Of a stretch of DNA of 11,301 bases, positions 1 through 7,172 are shown one piece after another (within the stretch, counting starts at the first letter, position 1; each line of letters starts with the position of its first letter). The position numbers were made by a program, and so were the translations under genes. The stretch is from contig JAQUTS010000041.1 in assembly GCA_028694275.1 (NCBI GenBank), positions 1 through 11,301 of the forward strand, read 5' to 3'. The notes under the pieces are model-generated. The model was not told the DNA's origin, made no database searches, and saw nothing but the letters and a program-made list of their open reading frames with translations. This DNA is from Candidatus Gastranaerophilales bacterium (GTDB lineage Bacteria; Cyanobacteriota; Vampirovibrionia; Gastranaerophilales; CAJFVJ01).

Positions 1-159
1 GCCGTATGTTACGGAAACAAAGGCTGGTTCAAATTGCTTTAAGATAGCAAGTTCTTCAATAAGTTTTTGCGCTTTTTCCTCAAAATCTTTTTTGGGAGGA
101 AAAACCTCAAAAGAAATCACGAGTTTCTTGGGGTTTTTATAAATTTGTTCTAAAAACAT
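1..159 (-). CDS. metF: Methylenetetrahydrofolate reductase, N-terminal fragment (cut by window edge)
   Basis: This is the first 53 codons of a gene running off the left edge, read from my own translation of the minus strand. The N-terminus contains SFEVFPPKK (residues 16-24) and ends in FVSVTYG. Both are hallmarks of the FAD-dependent MetF family, which reduces 5,10-methylene-THF to 5-methyl-THF for methionine synthesis. Glu18 in SFEVFPP corresponds to the catalytic glutamate of the E. coli enzyme. The ATG shares its A with the last base of the smpB stop codon (TAATG). A good AGAGGT ribosome site lies at 164-169 inside the end of smpB, so translation is probably coupled to smpB. The pairing with smpB has no obvious functional logic. 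The rest of the TIM barrel lies outside the window, so intactness cannot be judged. Confidence 0.88.
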   Translation of the reverse strand, partial: MFLEQIYKNPKKLVISFEVFPPKKDFEEKAQKLIEELAILKQFEPAFVSVTYG

Positions 160-617
160 TAATACCTCTGCTTTATGGCTCTTTCTATTTCTCTGTCGGT
201 TGTTTTTTTAATAAGAGTTTCTCTTTTGTCATGGAGTTTTTTTGCTTTGGCAACTCCTATTTCAAGTTTAGCCCAACCGTTTTCGAGGTATAACTCTAAA
301 GGAACAATTGTTATACCTGATTCTTTGGTTGTGCCGATGAGTTTTCTTATTTCTTGCTTTGTCAAAAGTAATTTGCGGACTCTCTCAGGGTCACGGTTGT
401 AACGATTCCCTTGCTCATATGGTGATATGTGCATTTTATGAACCCAAATTTCGCCATTATCCACTTGAGCATAGCTGTCTTTTAGATTTATACGTCCGGA
501 TCTGATGGATTTTATCTCCGTGCCAAAGAGCACCATGCCCGCAGTATAACGCTCGAGAATGTTGAAGTCATGAAATGCTTTTTTGTTTGTTGAAATAATT
601 TTTTTGGATTTGTTCAT
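159..617 (-). CDS. smpB: SsrA-binding protein SmpB
   Basis: This 152-residue protein has the standard SmpB length. SmpB binds tmRNA and delivers it with EF-Tu-GTP to stalled ribosomes, so that incomplete peptides are tagged for proteolysis. The sequence shows the OB-fold body with the conserved segments AFHDFNILERYTAGMVLFG (residues 14-32), GTEIKSIRSG (32-41) and HISPYEQGNR (63-72). It also has a Lys/Arg-rich C-terminal tail (about 123-152, with KKLHDKR and EIERAIKQRY) that folds into the empty mRNA channel. The ATG at 617 is the natural family start. No Shine-Dalgarno sequence precedes it, only a run of A residues. It is transcribed divergently from the zinc-ribbon gene at 719 and is followed by metF with a one-base stop/start overlap. 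The ssrA gene itself is not in the window. Confidence 0.97.
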   Translation of the reverse strand: MNKSKKIISTNKKAFHDFNILERYTAGMVLFGTEIKSIRSGRINLKDSYAQVDNGEIWVHKMHISPYEQGNRYNRDPERVRKLLLTKQEIRKLIGTTKESGITIVPLELYLENGWAKLEIGVAKAKKLHDKRETLIKKTTDREIERAIKQRY

Positions 618-718
618 TTTTTTTTGCTATGCTATTATTAAAATAATTATATAAAATATAATAACGTAAAATCATCGTTCTGAAATATATTTAAAAAAAT
701 GAGGTTGAAAACCGGTAA
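618..718. promoter_or_regulatory. Divergent intergenic region, probable promoters for smpB and the zinc-ribbon gene
   Basis: This is a very AT-rich 101-bp gap between two divergent genes. Rightward, a TATAAT lies at 657-662 without a convincing -35. A second option is TTGCTA at 624-629 with TATATA at 648-653 (18-bp spacing). Leftward, a TATAAT lies at 646-651 on the minus strand. Because the composition is so AT-rich, such hexamers arise easily by chance, and only the general call of a two-way promoter region is safe. Confidence 0.4.
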
Positions 719-1093
719 ATGAAACCTGCTAATTGTAAAATTTGTGGAAAAGTCTTTTTAAAATCCAGTTTTGACATTTGTCCTGACTGTGTAAAAAAAG
801 AACAAGAACTTATCAGAAATATAAATGATTATTGTTTTAATAAAGAGGTTGTAACTCTTGAAGAGATTGGCAAAGAGTTTAATGAACCTATGAAAAAACT
901 TGAAAAATTTCTTTTGGACAGAAAGCTTGTTCAGATTATGGACAAACTTGAGATGACCTGTAAAGCTTGCGGTGTCAAATACAGAATTTTGAATGAAGGC
1001 AGACTTTATTGCAAAATTTGTTATGACAAACTTGAAACTGAGCTTGCTCGTTCGGGTTTTGAACAAAACAAAGATCCTTATTCCAAATATTAA
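719..1093 (+). CDS. Small double zinc-ribbon protein, YvyF-like (flagellar-operon protein family)
   Basis: This 124-residue soluble protein has two zinc-ribbon-like cysteine clusters flanking a helical segment. The N-terminal cluster is C6-x2-C9 with C21-x2-C24, and the C-terminal cluster is C81-x2-C84 with C98-x2-C101. The middle part (about 40-75, VVTLEEIGKEF then KKLEKFLLDRKLV) looks like a small winged-helix or MerR-like DNA-binding helix pair. This order (zinc finger, helix-turn-helix-like, zinc finger) resembles Firmicutes YvyF, annotated as a flagellar operon protein and perhaps regulatory. An in-frame TAA directly before the ATG (716-718) fixes the start. A GAGG lies at 701-704, which is rather far away (14 nt). 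No flagellar operon is nearby. It is probably monocistronic, since a terminator follows at once. The zinc-ribbon call is strong; the YvyF relationship is from memory of the family and less certain. Confidence 0.7.
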   Translation: MKPANCKICGKVFLKSSFDICPDCVKKEQELIRNINDYCFNKEVVTLEEIGKEFNEPMKKLEKFLLDRKLVQIMDKLEMTCKACGVKYRILNEGRLYCKICYDKLETELARSGFEQNKDPYSKY

Positions 1094-1123
1094 CCTTCAA
1101 CGCATACAAATGTTAAGGTTTTT
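1092..1123 (+). terminator. Intrinsic terminator after the zinc-ribbon gene
   Basis: AACCTT (1092-1097) pairs with AAGGTT (1115-1120) and AAC (1099-1101) with GTT (1112-1114). This gives a 9-bp stem with one bulged C and a 10-nt loop. A run of five T residues overlaps its end. The stem begins within the stop codon of the upstream gene. It separates that gene from the gyrA promoter, whose -35 starts at the end of the T run. Confidence 0.7.
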
Positions 1124-1150
1124 GGCATAGTTTTTTGCTTGTGTTAGAAT
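1122..1150 (+). promoter_or_regulatory. gyrA promoter (sigma70 type, extended -10)
   Basis: A -35 element TTGGCA (1122-1127) and a -10 element TAGAAT (1145-1150) are separated by exactly 17 bp. The -10 is preceded by a TGT extended -10 motif (1142-1144). Transcription would begin near 1157, giving a leader of about 30 nt to the gyrA start with an AAGAGGT ribosome site at 1178-1184. In some bacteria gyrA promoters respond to supercoiling; nothing in this sequence tests that. Confidence 0.65.
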
Positions 1151-1188
1151 TGAATTATACGAGATTTGATTTTAATAAAGAGGTATAA

Positions 1189-3675
1189 ATGAGCCAAAAG
1201 AGTATATTTGGGGATGGAAATGTAGTTTCGATTAATATCCGCGATGAAATGAAACGTTCTTATATAGATTATGCTATGTCTGTAATTGTAGGGCGTGCAT
1301 TGCCGGATGTTCGTGATGGCTTGAAGCCTGTTCACAGAAGAATTCTCTTCGCGATGAACGAGCTTGGAATGGCCCCTGATAAACCTTATAAAAAATCTGC
1401 ACGTATTGTCGGGGAAGTTCTCGGTAAATATCACCCTCATGGTGATACTGCCGTATATGATTCTTTGGTTCGTATGGCACAGGATTTTTCTACCCGTTAT
1501 CAAACAATAGACGGGCATGGTAATTTTGGTAGTGTGGATGGAGATTCCGCAGCTGCAATGCGTTACACGGAAGCTCGTATGGCTCCTATTACGACTGCAA
1601 TGTTGGCTGATATTGATTCAGAAACTGTTGATTTTTCTCCAAACTTTGACGGTTCATTGGAAGAGCCTATTGTATTGCCAGTAAGATTACCTATGCTTCT
1701 TTTGAACGGCGTAAGCGGAATTGCTGTCGGTATGGCAACAAATATTCCTCCTCATAACTCAACAGAAGTTATTGACGGGACAATCGCTCTTATTAACAAT
1801 CCTGATCTTGAAATAAAAGATCTTATGGAATATATCAAAGGGCCTGATTTCCCTACTTCTGCAACAATTATGGGCATGGAAGGAATAAGGCAGGCTTATG
1901 AGACAGGCCGCGGAAGTATTGTTATGCGCGCTGTCTCAGGTTTTGAGGAAATAGCAGGTGGCGGTGGCCGTCAATCAAGAATGGCGATTGTCATCACAGA
2001 AATTCCATATCAGGTTAACAAATCTGCTCTTATTGAAAAAATAGCAGAACTTGTCCGTGATAAAAGAATTGAAGGTATATCAGATCTTAGAGATGAATCA
2101 GACCGCGACGGTATGCGCATTGTTATTGAGCTTAAGCGCGATGCTAAGCCTGAAGTTGTTAAAAATAATCTATACAAACATACTCAGCTTCAGACAACAT
2201 TTGGTGTAAATATGATTGCACTCGTTGGTATTCAGCCTCGTTTGCTCAATTTGAAACAAGTTTTGAATGAGTTTATTGAGCATAGAGTCGAAATCGTCAC
2301 GCGCAGAACACGTTTTGATTTGAAAAAAGCACGCGCAAGAGCCCACATATTAAAAGGCTTAATTGTTGCTTTGGGATCTTTGGATGAAGTTATTGAACTT
2401 ATCAAAAAATCAAAAACTACTGAAGAAGCTCGTAATGGACTGATTTCCAAGTTTGGTCTTGATTTGGACCAGGCAAATGCTATTTTGGAAATGCAATTAA
2501 GAAGACTTACAGGGCTTGAACAAGAAAAAATTCAGGCAGAATATCAAGAACTTCAAAAGAAAATTGCAGAATATGAATCTATTTTGGCGGATAGAAATAA
2601 AGTTCTTACGATTATTAAAAATGAACTTGAAGAAGATAAAGAAAAATTCGGTGATGAAAGAAAAACTCAAATCGTTCCTCATCAAGATGAACTTGATATA
2701 AAAGATTTGACGCCGAATGTTCCTATGGCGGTATTTATTACATCACAAGGCTATATCAAACGTATTTCGCTTGATACTTTTGAACGTCAAAACCGTGCAA
2801 CCCGCGGCAAAGGCGGTATCAAAACCAAGGCTGATGATGATGTTGCGCATTTCTTTACAACGATGATGCATGACAAAGTATTGTTCTTCTCATCAAAAGG
2901 AACGGCTTATAGCCTAAATGTCTATGACTTCCCTGAAGGCGGTCGTCAGGCGAAAGGTCTTCCTATTGTCAACTTGCTGCCTATTGATCAGAGCGAAAAA
3001 ATAACAGCTGTTGTGCCTGTATCCAAGTTTGATGCGGATGGCAACTTGCTTATGTTGACTCGCAAAGGCTATATCAAGCGTATTGAGTTGAATAATTTTG
3101 AAAACATCAGAAAAAGCGGTATTATAGCTATCGGTCTTGATGATGATGATGTTTTGGAATGGGTAAAAGAAGCCAAATCGACCGATGAAATTATTATCGG
3201 TACAAGCAACGGTATGGCTATTCGTTTTGCGATTTCTGATCTTCGTCCTTTGGGTCGTAGTGCTCGCGGTGTAATATCTATGAAGCTTCGCAAAGAAGAC
3301 ACTCTTGTCGGATGCGATATTGTTCCAAAAGACAGGGATGCCGATCTTTTGGTTGTTACATCTGATGGGTTTGGTAAACGTACTCCGATGTCAGAATTTC
3401 GTCCTCAAAATCGCGGCGGTTTGGGATTGATTGCGACTAAGTTTAAAAAACTTACAAGCAGATTGACAACTCTTACAATTGTTGATGAAAATGATGAAAT
3501 CATGATAGCATCCGCAAATGGTGTTGTTACTCGTCAAAAAGCCGGTCATATTCCTCGTCAGGGTCGTCCTGCAACAGGTGTCAGAATCCAAAATATGATG
3601 GATGATGATACGATTGTTGCGGTCAACAAGATTATTCTTTCTGATGACGATGACGATATGACTATAGAAGAATAG
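1189..3675 (+). CDS. gyrA: DNA gyrase subunit A
   Basis: This 828-residue protein is the breakage-reunion subunit of gyrase (A2B2), which introduces negative supercoils using ATP bound by GyrB. The N-terminal part has YIDYAMSVIVGRALPDVRDG (residues 25-44). The winged-helix segment HPHGDTAVYDS (82-92) follows, then the catalytic tyrosine Y126 in AAAMRYTE. In the quinolone-resistance region, T87 corresponds to E. coli S83 and D91 to D87. Threonine at that place is wild type in some species, so resistance is not implied. A tower/coiled-coil region (about 370-510) leads to the beta-pinwheel C-terminal domain. Its GyrA box reads QNRATRGKGG (534-543) instead of QRRGGKG. The tail is strongly acidic (DDDDDD near the end). 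ATG 1189 has an AGAGGT site 4 nt away. gyrB is not adjacent. The 3' end overlaps the convergent clc gene. The altered box leaves a ParC-type topoisomerase IV role as a minor alternative. Confidence 0.95.
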   Translation: MSQKSIFGDGNVVSINIRDEMKRSYIDYAMSVIVGRALPDVRDGLKPVHRRILFAMNELGMAPDKPYKKSARIVGEVLGKYHPHGDTAVYDSLVRMAQDFSTRYQTIDGHGNFGSVDGDSAAAMRYTEARMAPITTAMLADIDSETVDFSPNFDGSLEEPIVLPVRLPMLLLNGVSGIAVGMATNIPPHNSTEVIDGTIALINNPDLEIKDLMEYIKGPDFPTSATIMGMEGIRQAYETGRGSIVMRAVSGFEEIAGGGGRQSRMAIVITEIPYQVNKSALIEKIAELVRDKRIEGISDLRDESDRDGMRIVIELKRDAKPEVVKNNLYKHTQLQTTFGVNMIALVGIQPRLLNLKQVLNEFIEHRVEIVTRRTRFDLKKARARAHILKGLIVALGSLDEVIELIKKSKTTEEARNGLISKFGLDLDQANAILEMQLRRLTGLEQEKIQAEYQELQKKIAEYESILADRNKVLTIIKNELEEDKEKFGDERKTQIVPHQDELDIKDLTPNVPMAVFITSQGYIKRISLDTFERQNRATRGKGGIKTKADDDVAHFFTTMMHDKVLFFSSKGTAYSLNVYDFPEGGRQAKGLPIVNLLPIDQSEKITAVVPVSKFDADGNLLMLTRKGYIKRIELNNFENIRKSGIIAIGLDDDDVLEWVKEAKSTDEIIIGTSNGMAIRFAISDLRPLGRSARGVISMKLRKEDTLVGCDIVPKDRDADLLVVTSDGFGKRTPMSEFRPQNRGGLGLIATKFKKLTSRLTTLTIVDENDEIMIASANGVVTRQKAGHIPRQGRPATGVRIQNMMDDDTIVAVNKIILSDDDDDMTIEE

Positions 3676-5368
3676 CTTTTGTATTAGTTTTTAAAGCCAA
3701 ATTTATATTTTGTCTTGTCAAAATTCCTTTGATTTGGTTTTTTTCATCTATAACAATTAGTGCTTCGACATTTTGACAATGAAGTTTATATAAGGCTTCG
3801 TACAAATCCTTTTTCTCTGTTATTATCGGTGGATTGGGGTTCATTATTGTTTCTATTTTTGTTTTTGAGGGTTTTCCTTGGATTAAAAAATCTTCGAGGT
3901 CCATTTTTGTTATATTTCCCAAAAGGAATTTATTTTTAGAAAGAATAGGCAATATATGGTAATGCGTATTGTTGATAAGGTCTATAGCTTTTTGGATGGT
4001 ATCATCTTTTTTTAGTGCAGTAATATTTTTTGTCATAGCTTCTTTTACTTTAATATTGCTGAGGTTTGTTTTGTTATTTTGAAATATTAACGCGTCATAA
4101 ATAGGAGCATGATTTAGTTTTTCAGCTATCAAATCTGCAATAGCGGCACTTAGCATAATCGGTAGAATATGATTGTAATCACCTGTCATCTCAAATACCA
4201 TCACAACGGCAGTAATGGGAGTCCTTGCTACTGCAGATAAAAAGGCACCCATTCCAACAAGAGCTATTAATGTGGGATCTATAAAAACACCTGTATTATT
4301 GCTTATAAACCCGACTAAATACCCCAGAAATGATCCCAGCATAAGAATTGGCAAAAATATACCGCCGGCAGCACCTGATCCAAAACAAAATGGGGTTATC
4401 AAAAATTTTGTAATAAATATAACAGCAATTGCTATAATAGAAAACTTATGTTGTAAAAGTAGATCAACACTCAGGTTTCCAGAACCTAAAATAAAAGGAA
4501 TGAAAATTCCTATTATCCCAACCATAAAACCTGCAATAGCAGGATTTAACCATGGTGTTTTTTTGTTGATTTTTTTGAAAAATTTATTATTCCAAAAAAC
4601 GACTTTGGCAAATAATACTCCTAATAGCCCTGCCATAATGCCAAGGATTATAAAGATAGGGAGGTTTTGAGCAGTGATAGGCGTTATGATTTTCGGTATT
4701 TCAAATGAAGGATAGTTGCCGATAAAATATCTTGTAAGAGCTGAAGCACTGACTGTTGCGATTAATACAGGAAATAAAACAGAAGGTATGAATTTTTGGA
4801 TCAATTCTTCTAAAACAAAAATAGTTCCGGCTATTGGAGCATTAAAAGTGGCTCCTATTGCGGCTCCTGATCCGGCAGCTATAAGTTTGTCCTGATTTGT
4901 TCCTTTGATTTTAAAAAATTTAGAAACGAGAGCTCCCGCTCCTGCCCCAAGTTGAACACTTGGACCTTCTCTGCCTAAAGATAATCCTGTCCCTATTCCT
5001 GCTACGCCTGCAAAAAATTTGACTAAAATACTTCTTATTCTCGTACCTTTACCTATTCTGGCAAGGGTCATTTTGACATAAGGGATGCCGCTGCCTTGTG
5101 TTTCAGGGGCTATTTTAAAAACAAGAAGACCTGATATTAAACCGCCGATGGTTGTTATCATCGGGAAAATGAGAATTTTTTTATATAGTGGCAAAGGGCT
5201 AATATGTAATTGAATAAAATCAAAAACTTCTCCAATGCAGACTTTAAAAAGAACCACCATCAATCCTGAAATGAGACCGACAAGAATTGCTTGTAAGATA
5301 ATTTCACTATGTGCAAGATTATTTATAAAAGTTTTTGTTTTTTTGACTATTTGATTATTAGCATTCAT
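3662..5368 (-). CDS. ClC-family H+/Cl- exchanger with tandem CBS domains
   Basis: This inner-membrane anion transporter is 568 residues from ATG 5368. Its many hydrophobic helices carry the ClC signatures: GSGIP (residues 92-96), GREGP with the gating glutamate E134 (132-136), and GGIFLP (335-340). The conserved tyrosine is probably Y424 in APIYDAL. The inner glutamate pair EE (187-188) matches the proton-path glutamate E203 of E. coli ClcA, so coupled exchange rather than a passive channel is predicted. The fluoride-specific CLC-F motif is absent. Two CBS domains (about 440-497 and 503-560) form a cytosolic nucleotide-sensing module, missing in E. coli ClcA but common in other ClCs. A TTG at 5404 would add 12 residues, but it has no ribosome site and lies on a possible -35, so the ATG is preferred. 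The 3' end overlaps gyrA tail-to-tail. PHP and deoC lie just upstream on the same strand. Confidence 0.93.
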   Translation of the reverse strand: MNANNQIVKKTKTFINNLAHSEIILQAILVGLISGLMVVLFKVCIGEVFDFIQLHISPLPLYKKILIFPMITTIGGLISGLLVFKIAPETQGSGIPYVKMTLARIGKGTRIRSILVKFFAGVAGIGTGLSLGREGPSVQLGAGAGALVSKFFKIKGTNQDKLIAAGSGAAIGATFNAPIAGTIFVLEELIQKFIPSVLFPVLIATVSASALTRYFIGNYPSFEIPKIITPITAQNLPIFIILGIMAGLLGVLFAKVVFWNNKFFKKINKKTPWLNPAIAGFMVGIIGIFIPFILGSGNLSVDLLLQHKFSIIAIAVIFITKFLITPFCFGSGAAGGIFLPILMLGSFLGYLVGFISNNTGVFIDPTLIALVGMGAFLSAVARTPITAVVMVFEMTGDYNHILPIMLSAAIADLIAEKLNHAPIYDALIFQNNKTNLSNIKVKEAMTKNITALKKDDTIQKAIDLINNTHYHILPILSKNKFLLGNITKMDLEDFLIQGKPSKTKIETIMNPNPPIITEKKDLYEALYKLHCQNVEALIVIDEKNQIKGILTRQNINLALKTNTKAILL

Positions 5369-5374
5369 ATTTAA

Positions 5375-5404
5375 ATTATACAGCCAACAAAAATACTTCT
5401 GCAA
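5375..5404 (-). promoter_or_regulatory. Possible clc promoter giving a leaderless transcript
   Basis: A perfect TATAAT lies on the minus strand at 5380-5375. It is separated by 6 nt from the ATG at 5368, so transcription would begin at or next to the start codon. The -35 is poor: TTGCAG at 5404-5399 with 18-bp spacing has only three consensus bases. No ribosome site precedes the ATG, which fits a leaderless start. The same -10-to-ATG spacing occurs at deoC. Read-through from the PHP gene, which ends about 50 nt upstream, is the alternative. Confidence 0.4.
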
Positions 5405-5418
5405 AGCTGGTTTTTAAT

Positions 5419-6450
5419 TTACTGCAACAAAATAGGATTTGAAAATATCCATGGCTTACCTTGAAAATAAGCTTCAATACGATATTTGCCGTGATCAAGT
5501 TTGTCAAATTCAAGGTTATCTGTTTCTGTGTGCCAGACAAGTTGACCTTCGTAAATGAGTTTTATTTCGGCTTTTTGAGGAAGCTTCACCATAAGTTTGG
5601 TATAATCATCAAGTTGTAAAGCACCGCCTGAAAAGGCTTTTTGGTATCCGTTTTGCGCATAAAAAATAGGGTATTTGCTTTTTTTTGTCCAAACTCTATT
5701 CGCAATTAGGTTGTGGCCTTTTTTTAGGGCATTTAAGATTGCTTTTTTTCTTCCTTCAAAATCAACGGGCAGCGGATTATCAAAATGTAAAAAATTCGTC
5801 ACCGTATCAAAAGTACTTTTGTATGGGAAGATATGCACTTTGAAAGGGCCCTTTTGAAATTCCATCGCATGCACATCAACACCGCCGATAGCGGGTATAA
5901 TTTCGGGAGTTTCAGTATTGAGTCTGTCCCACCATTTCATTGTTTGAGTCGTTGGGCCTGTGAGGATATTGTTTCTGAAAAGCAGTGCTTTTATGGCTTC
6001 TTGCGGAATATCCGCATTGTAATAATCCACCCAATCTGACATATAGTTCCAAATTTCGATTCCGCCAAAACCCTTCATTCCCCAATCCGTCCAACGCAAA
6101 GGAGGGTAGGAGTTTTTTCGATCGACAGATTCATCAGGATGAGCTATAAATCCAAAACCGCCTTGGTTTTTTACTTCTTGAATAAATTCTTTTGGGCTCA
6201 TATCGGGAGAAATATTTTCTTTTATATCAAGCGCAATGTAATGATTGGAGTCATCAGGAGAAATTTCTTCGCCGACAATGACTGTAACTCCGTTATAATC
6301 ACCTTCTTGGGCATCCATATTGTTATGATCCGTGATTACAATCCAGGCAAGTCCTGCTTCTTTTGCCGCTTTTGCTACTTCTTCAACCGTACCTGTCCCA
6401 TCAGAATGTACGGTATGAATATGAATAGCTCCCGGGTATAAATGTACCAT
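5419..6450 (-). CDS. PHP-domain metal-dependent phosphoesterase (CehA/McbA-like)
   Basis: This 343-residue predicted cytosolic metallohydrolase has the PHP-fold metal ligands in order: HIH with SDG (residues 10-12 and 16-18), TDHN (40-43), GEE (60-62), AHPDE (103-107), E132 in GGIEIWN, and GGVDVHA (189-195) contributing D192 and H194. PHP enzymes bind two or three metals and cleave phosphate esters or related bonds; the substrate cannot be read from sequence. After about residue 265 a beta-rich C-terminal part follows (KLMVKLP, KIEAYF-like strands), as in CehA/McbA-family members, perhaps a carbohydrate- or substrate-binding sandwich. The ATG overlaps the deoC stop (TAATG), with a GAGG site at 6458-6461, so it is translated together with deoC. 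That pairing hints at nucleotide or sugar-phosphate turnover, but this is inference. Confidence 0.85.
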   Translation of the reverse strand: MVHLYPGAIHIHTVHSDGTGTVEEVAKAAKEAGLAWIVITDHNNMDAQEGDYNGVTVIVGEEISPDDSNHYIALDIKENISPDMSPKEFIQEVKNQGGFGFIAHPDESVDRKNSYPPLRWTDWGMKGFGGIEIWNYMSDWVDYYNADIPQEAIKALLFRNNILTGPTTQTMKWWDRLNTETPEIIPAIGGVDVHAMEFQKGPFKVHIFPYKSTFDTVTNFLHFDNPLPVDFEGRKKAILNALKKGHNLIANRVWTKKSKYPIFYAQNGYQKAFSGGALQLDDYTKLMVKLPQKAEIKLIYEGQLVWHTETDNLEFDKLDHGKYRIEAYFQGKPWIFSNPILLQ

Positions 6451-7112
6451 TATTTTGCCTCTGATTCTTGAAGAATTTTAACACCCGAGCTTGTTCCTAT
6501 ACGGGTTGCTCCTGCATCTATTAATTTTTTTGCATCTTCGTATGAGCGGATTCCACCCGAAGCTTTTACTTCAATGCCGTGATCTTTTACGATGCTGTGC
6601 ATTAGGGCAACATCTTCGACTTTTGCTCCGACTCCGTTTTTGACAAATCCTGTAGATGTTTTGACAAATTTTGCGCCTGCTGTGATGCACATTTGGCATG
6701 CTTTTTCGATTTCTTCTTTTGTCAAAAGATCAGTCTCGAAGATAACTTTTACAGGTTTATCGCCGCTTGCTTTTACAACTTCTTTTATGTCGTTTAAGGC
6801 AAGATCGCATTTTTCGCTTTTGAGAGCAGTGATATTGATTACCATATCTATTTCATCAGCACCTGCTTTGATGGCTTGTTGAGTTTCAAAAACCTTTACA
6901 GATGTTTCATTAGCTCCGAGGGGAAATCCGACAACCGTTACTACTTTTACATCGGTATTTTTCAGGTATCCTGATGCTAAAGCCACATGGTATGGATTGA
7001 TGCAAACACCTCTGAAATTGTGTTTTGCAGCTTCTGCCAAAACGGTAAAAATTTCATCATATGTTGCATCAGGTTTTAGTATAGTGTGTTCTATGTAGTC
7101 TTGAATTTTCAT
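6450..7112 (-). CDS. deoC: Deoxyribose-phosphate aldolase
   Basis: This 220-residue class I aldolase cleaves 2-deoxyribose-5-phosphate to glyceraldehyde-3-phosphate and acetaldehyde, feeding deoxynucleoside carbon into glycolysis. The N-terminus IEHTILKPDATYDEI (residues 7-21) is typical. D89 lies in EIDMVIN. The Schiff-base lysine is K151 in VKTSTGF, and the second active-site lysine is K183 in EVKASGGIR. The phosphate-binding end is TRIGTSSG (203-210). All catalytic residues are present and the length is normal. The ATG at 7112 fits the family N-terminus but has no ribosome site; a strong promoter sits immediately upstream. The stop overlaps the PHP gene start. Other deo genes (deoA, deoB, deoD) are not in the window. 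Confidence 0.97.
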   Translation of the reverse strand: MKIQDYIEHTILKPDATYDEIFTVLAEAAKHNFRGVCINPYHVALASGYLKNTDVKVVTVVGFPLGANETSVKVFETQQAIKAGADEIDMVINITALKSEKCDLALNDIKEVVKASGDKPVKVIFETDLLTKEEIEKACQMCITAGAKFVKTSTGFVKNGVGAKVEDVALMHSIVKDHGIEVKASGGIRSYEDAKKLIDAGATRIGTSSGVKILQESEAK

Positions 7113-7118
7113 AATCGG

Positions 7119-7147
7119 ATTATATCAAAAATCCAACCGGATGTGAA
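7119..7147 (-). promoter_or_regulatory. deoC promoter, predicted leaderless
   Basis: On the minus strand TTCACA (7147-7142, five of six consensus bases) and a perfect TATAAT (7124-7119) are 17 bp apart. Only six bases (CCGATT) separate the -10 from the deoC ATG at 7112, so initiation 7 nt downstream of the -10 falls on the A of the start codon. The six bases contain no Shine-Dalgarno sequence. The -35 lies 25 bp from the divergent infC -35, so one regulator could act on both. Confidence 0.65.
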
Positions 7148-7172
7148 ATTATACTCATATTTGGTTTTGTAT

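Noticed and set aside
1479..1500. Quinolone-resistance change in GyrA (Thr at the E. coli Ser83 position)
   Set aside because: Threonine is the natural residue there in some species; a lineage difference is more likely than selected resistance.
1144..1518. Minus-strand frame of 124 codons over the gyrA start
   Set aside because: Overlaps the gyrA promoter and conserved N-terminus in antisense; no ribosome site or family resemblance.
3133..3150. GAT repeat in gyrA as a phase-variable tract
   Set aside because: Short imperfect run of aspartate codons in a conserved acidic segment; length changes would stay in frame.
4215..4670. Plus-strand open frame of 151 codons inside clc
   Set aside because: Entirely antisense to the well-conserved ClC membrane region; composition is a mirror of the hydrophobic codons and no start signals are seen.
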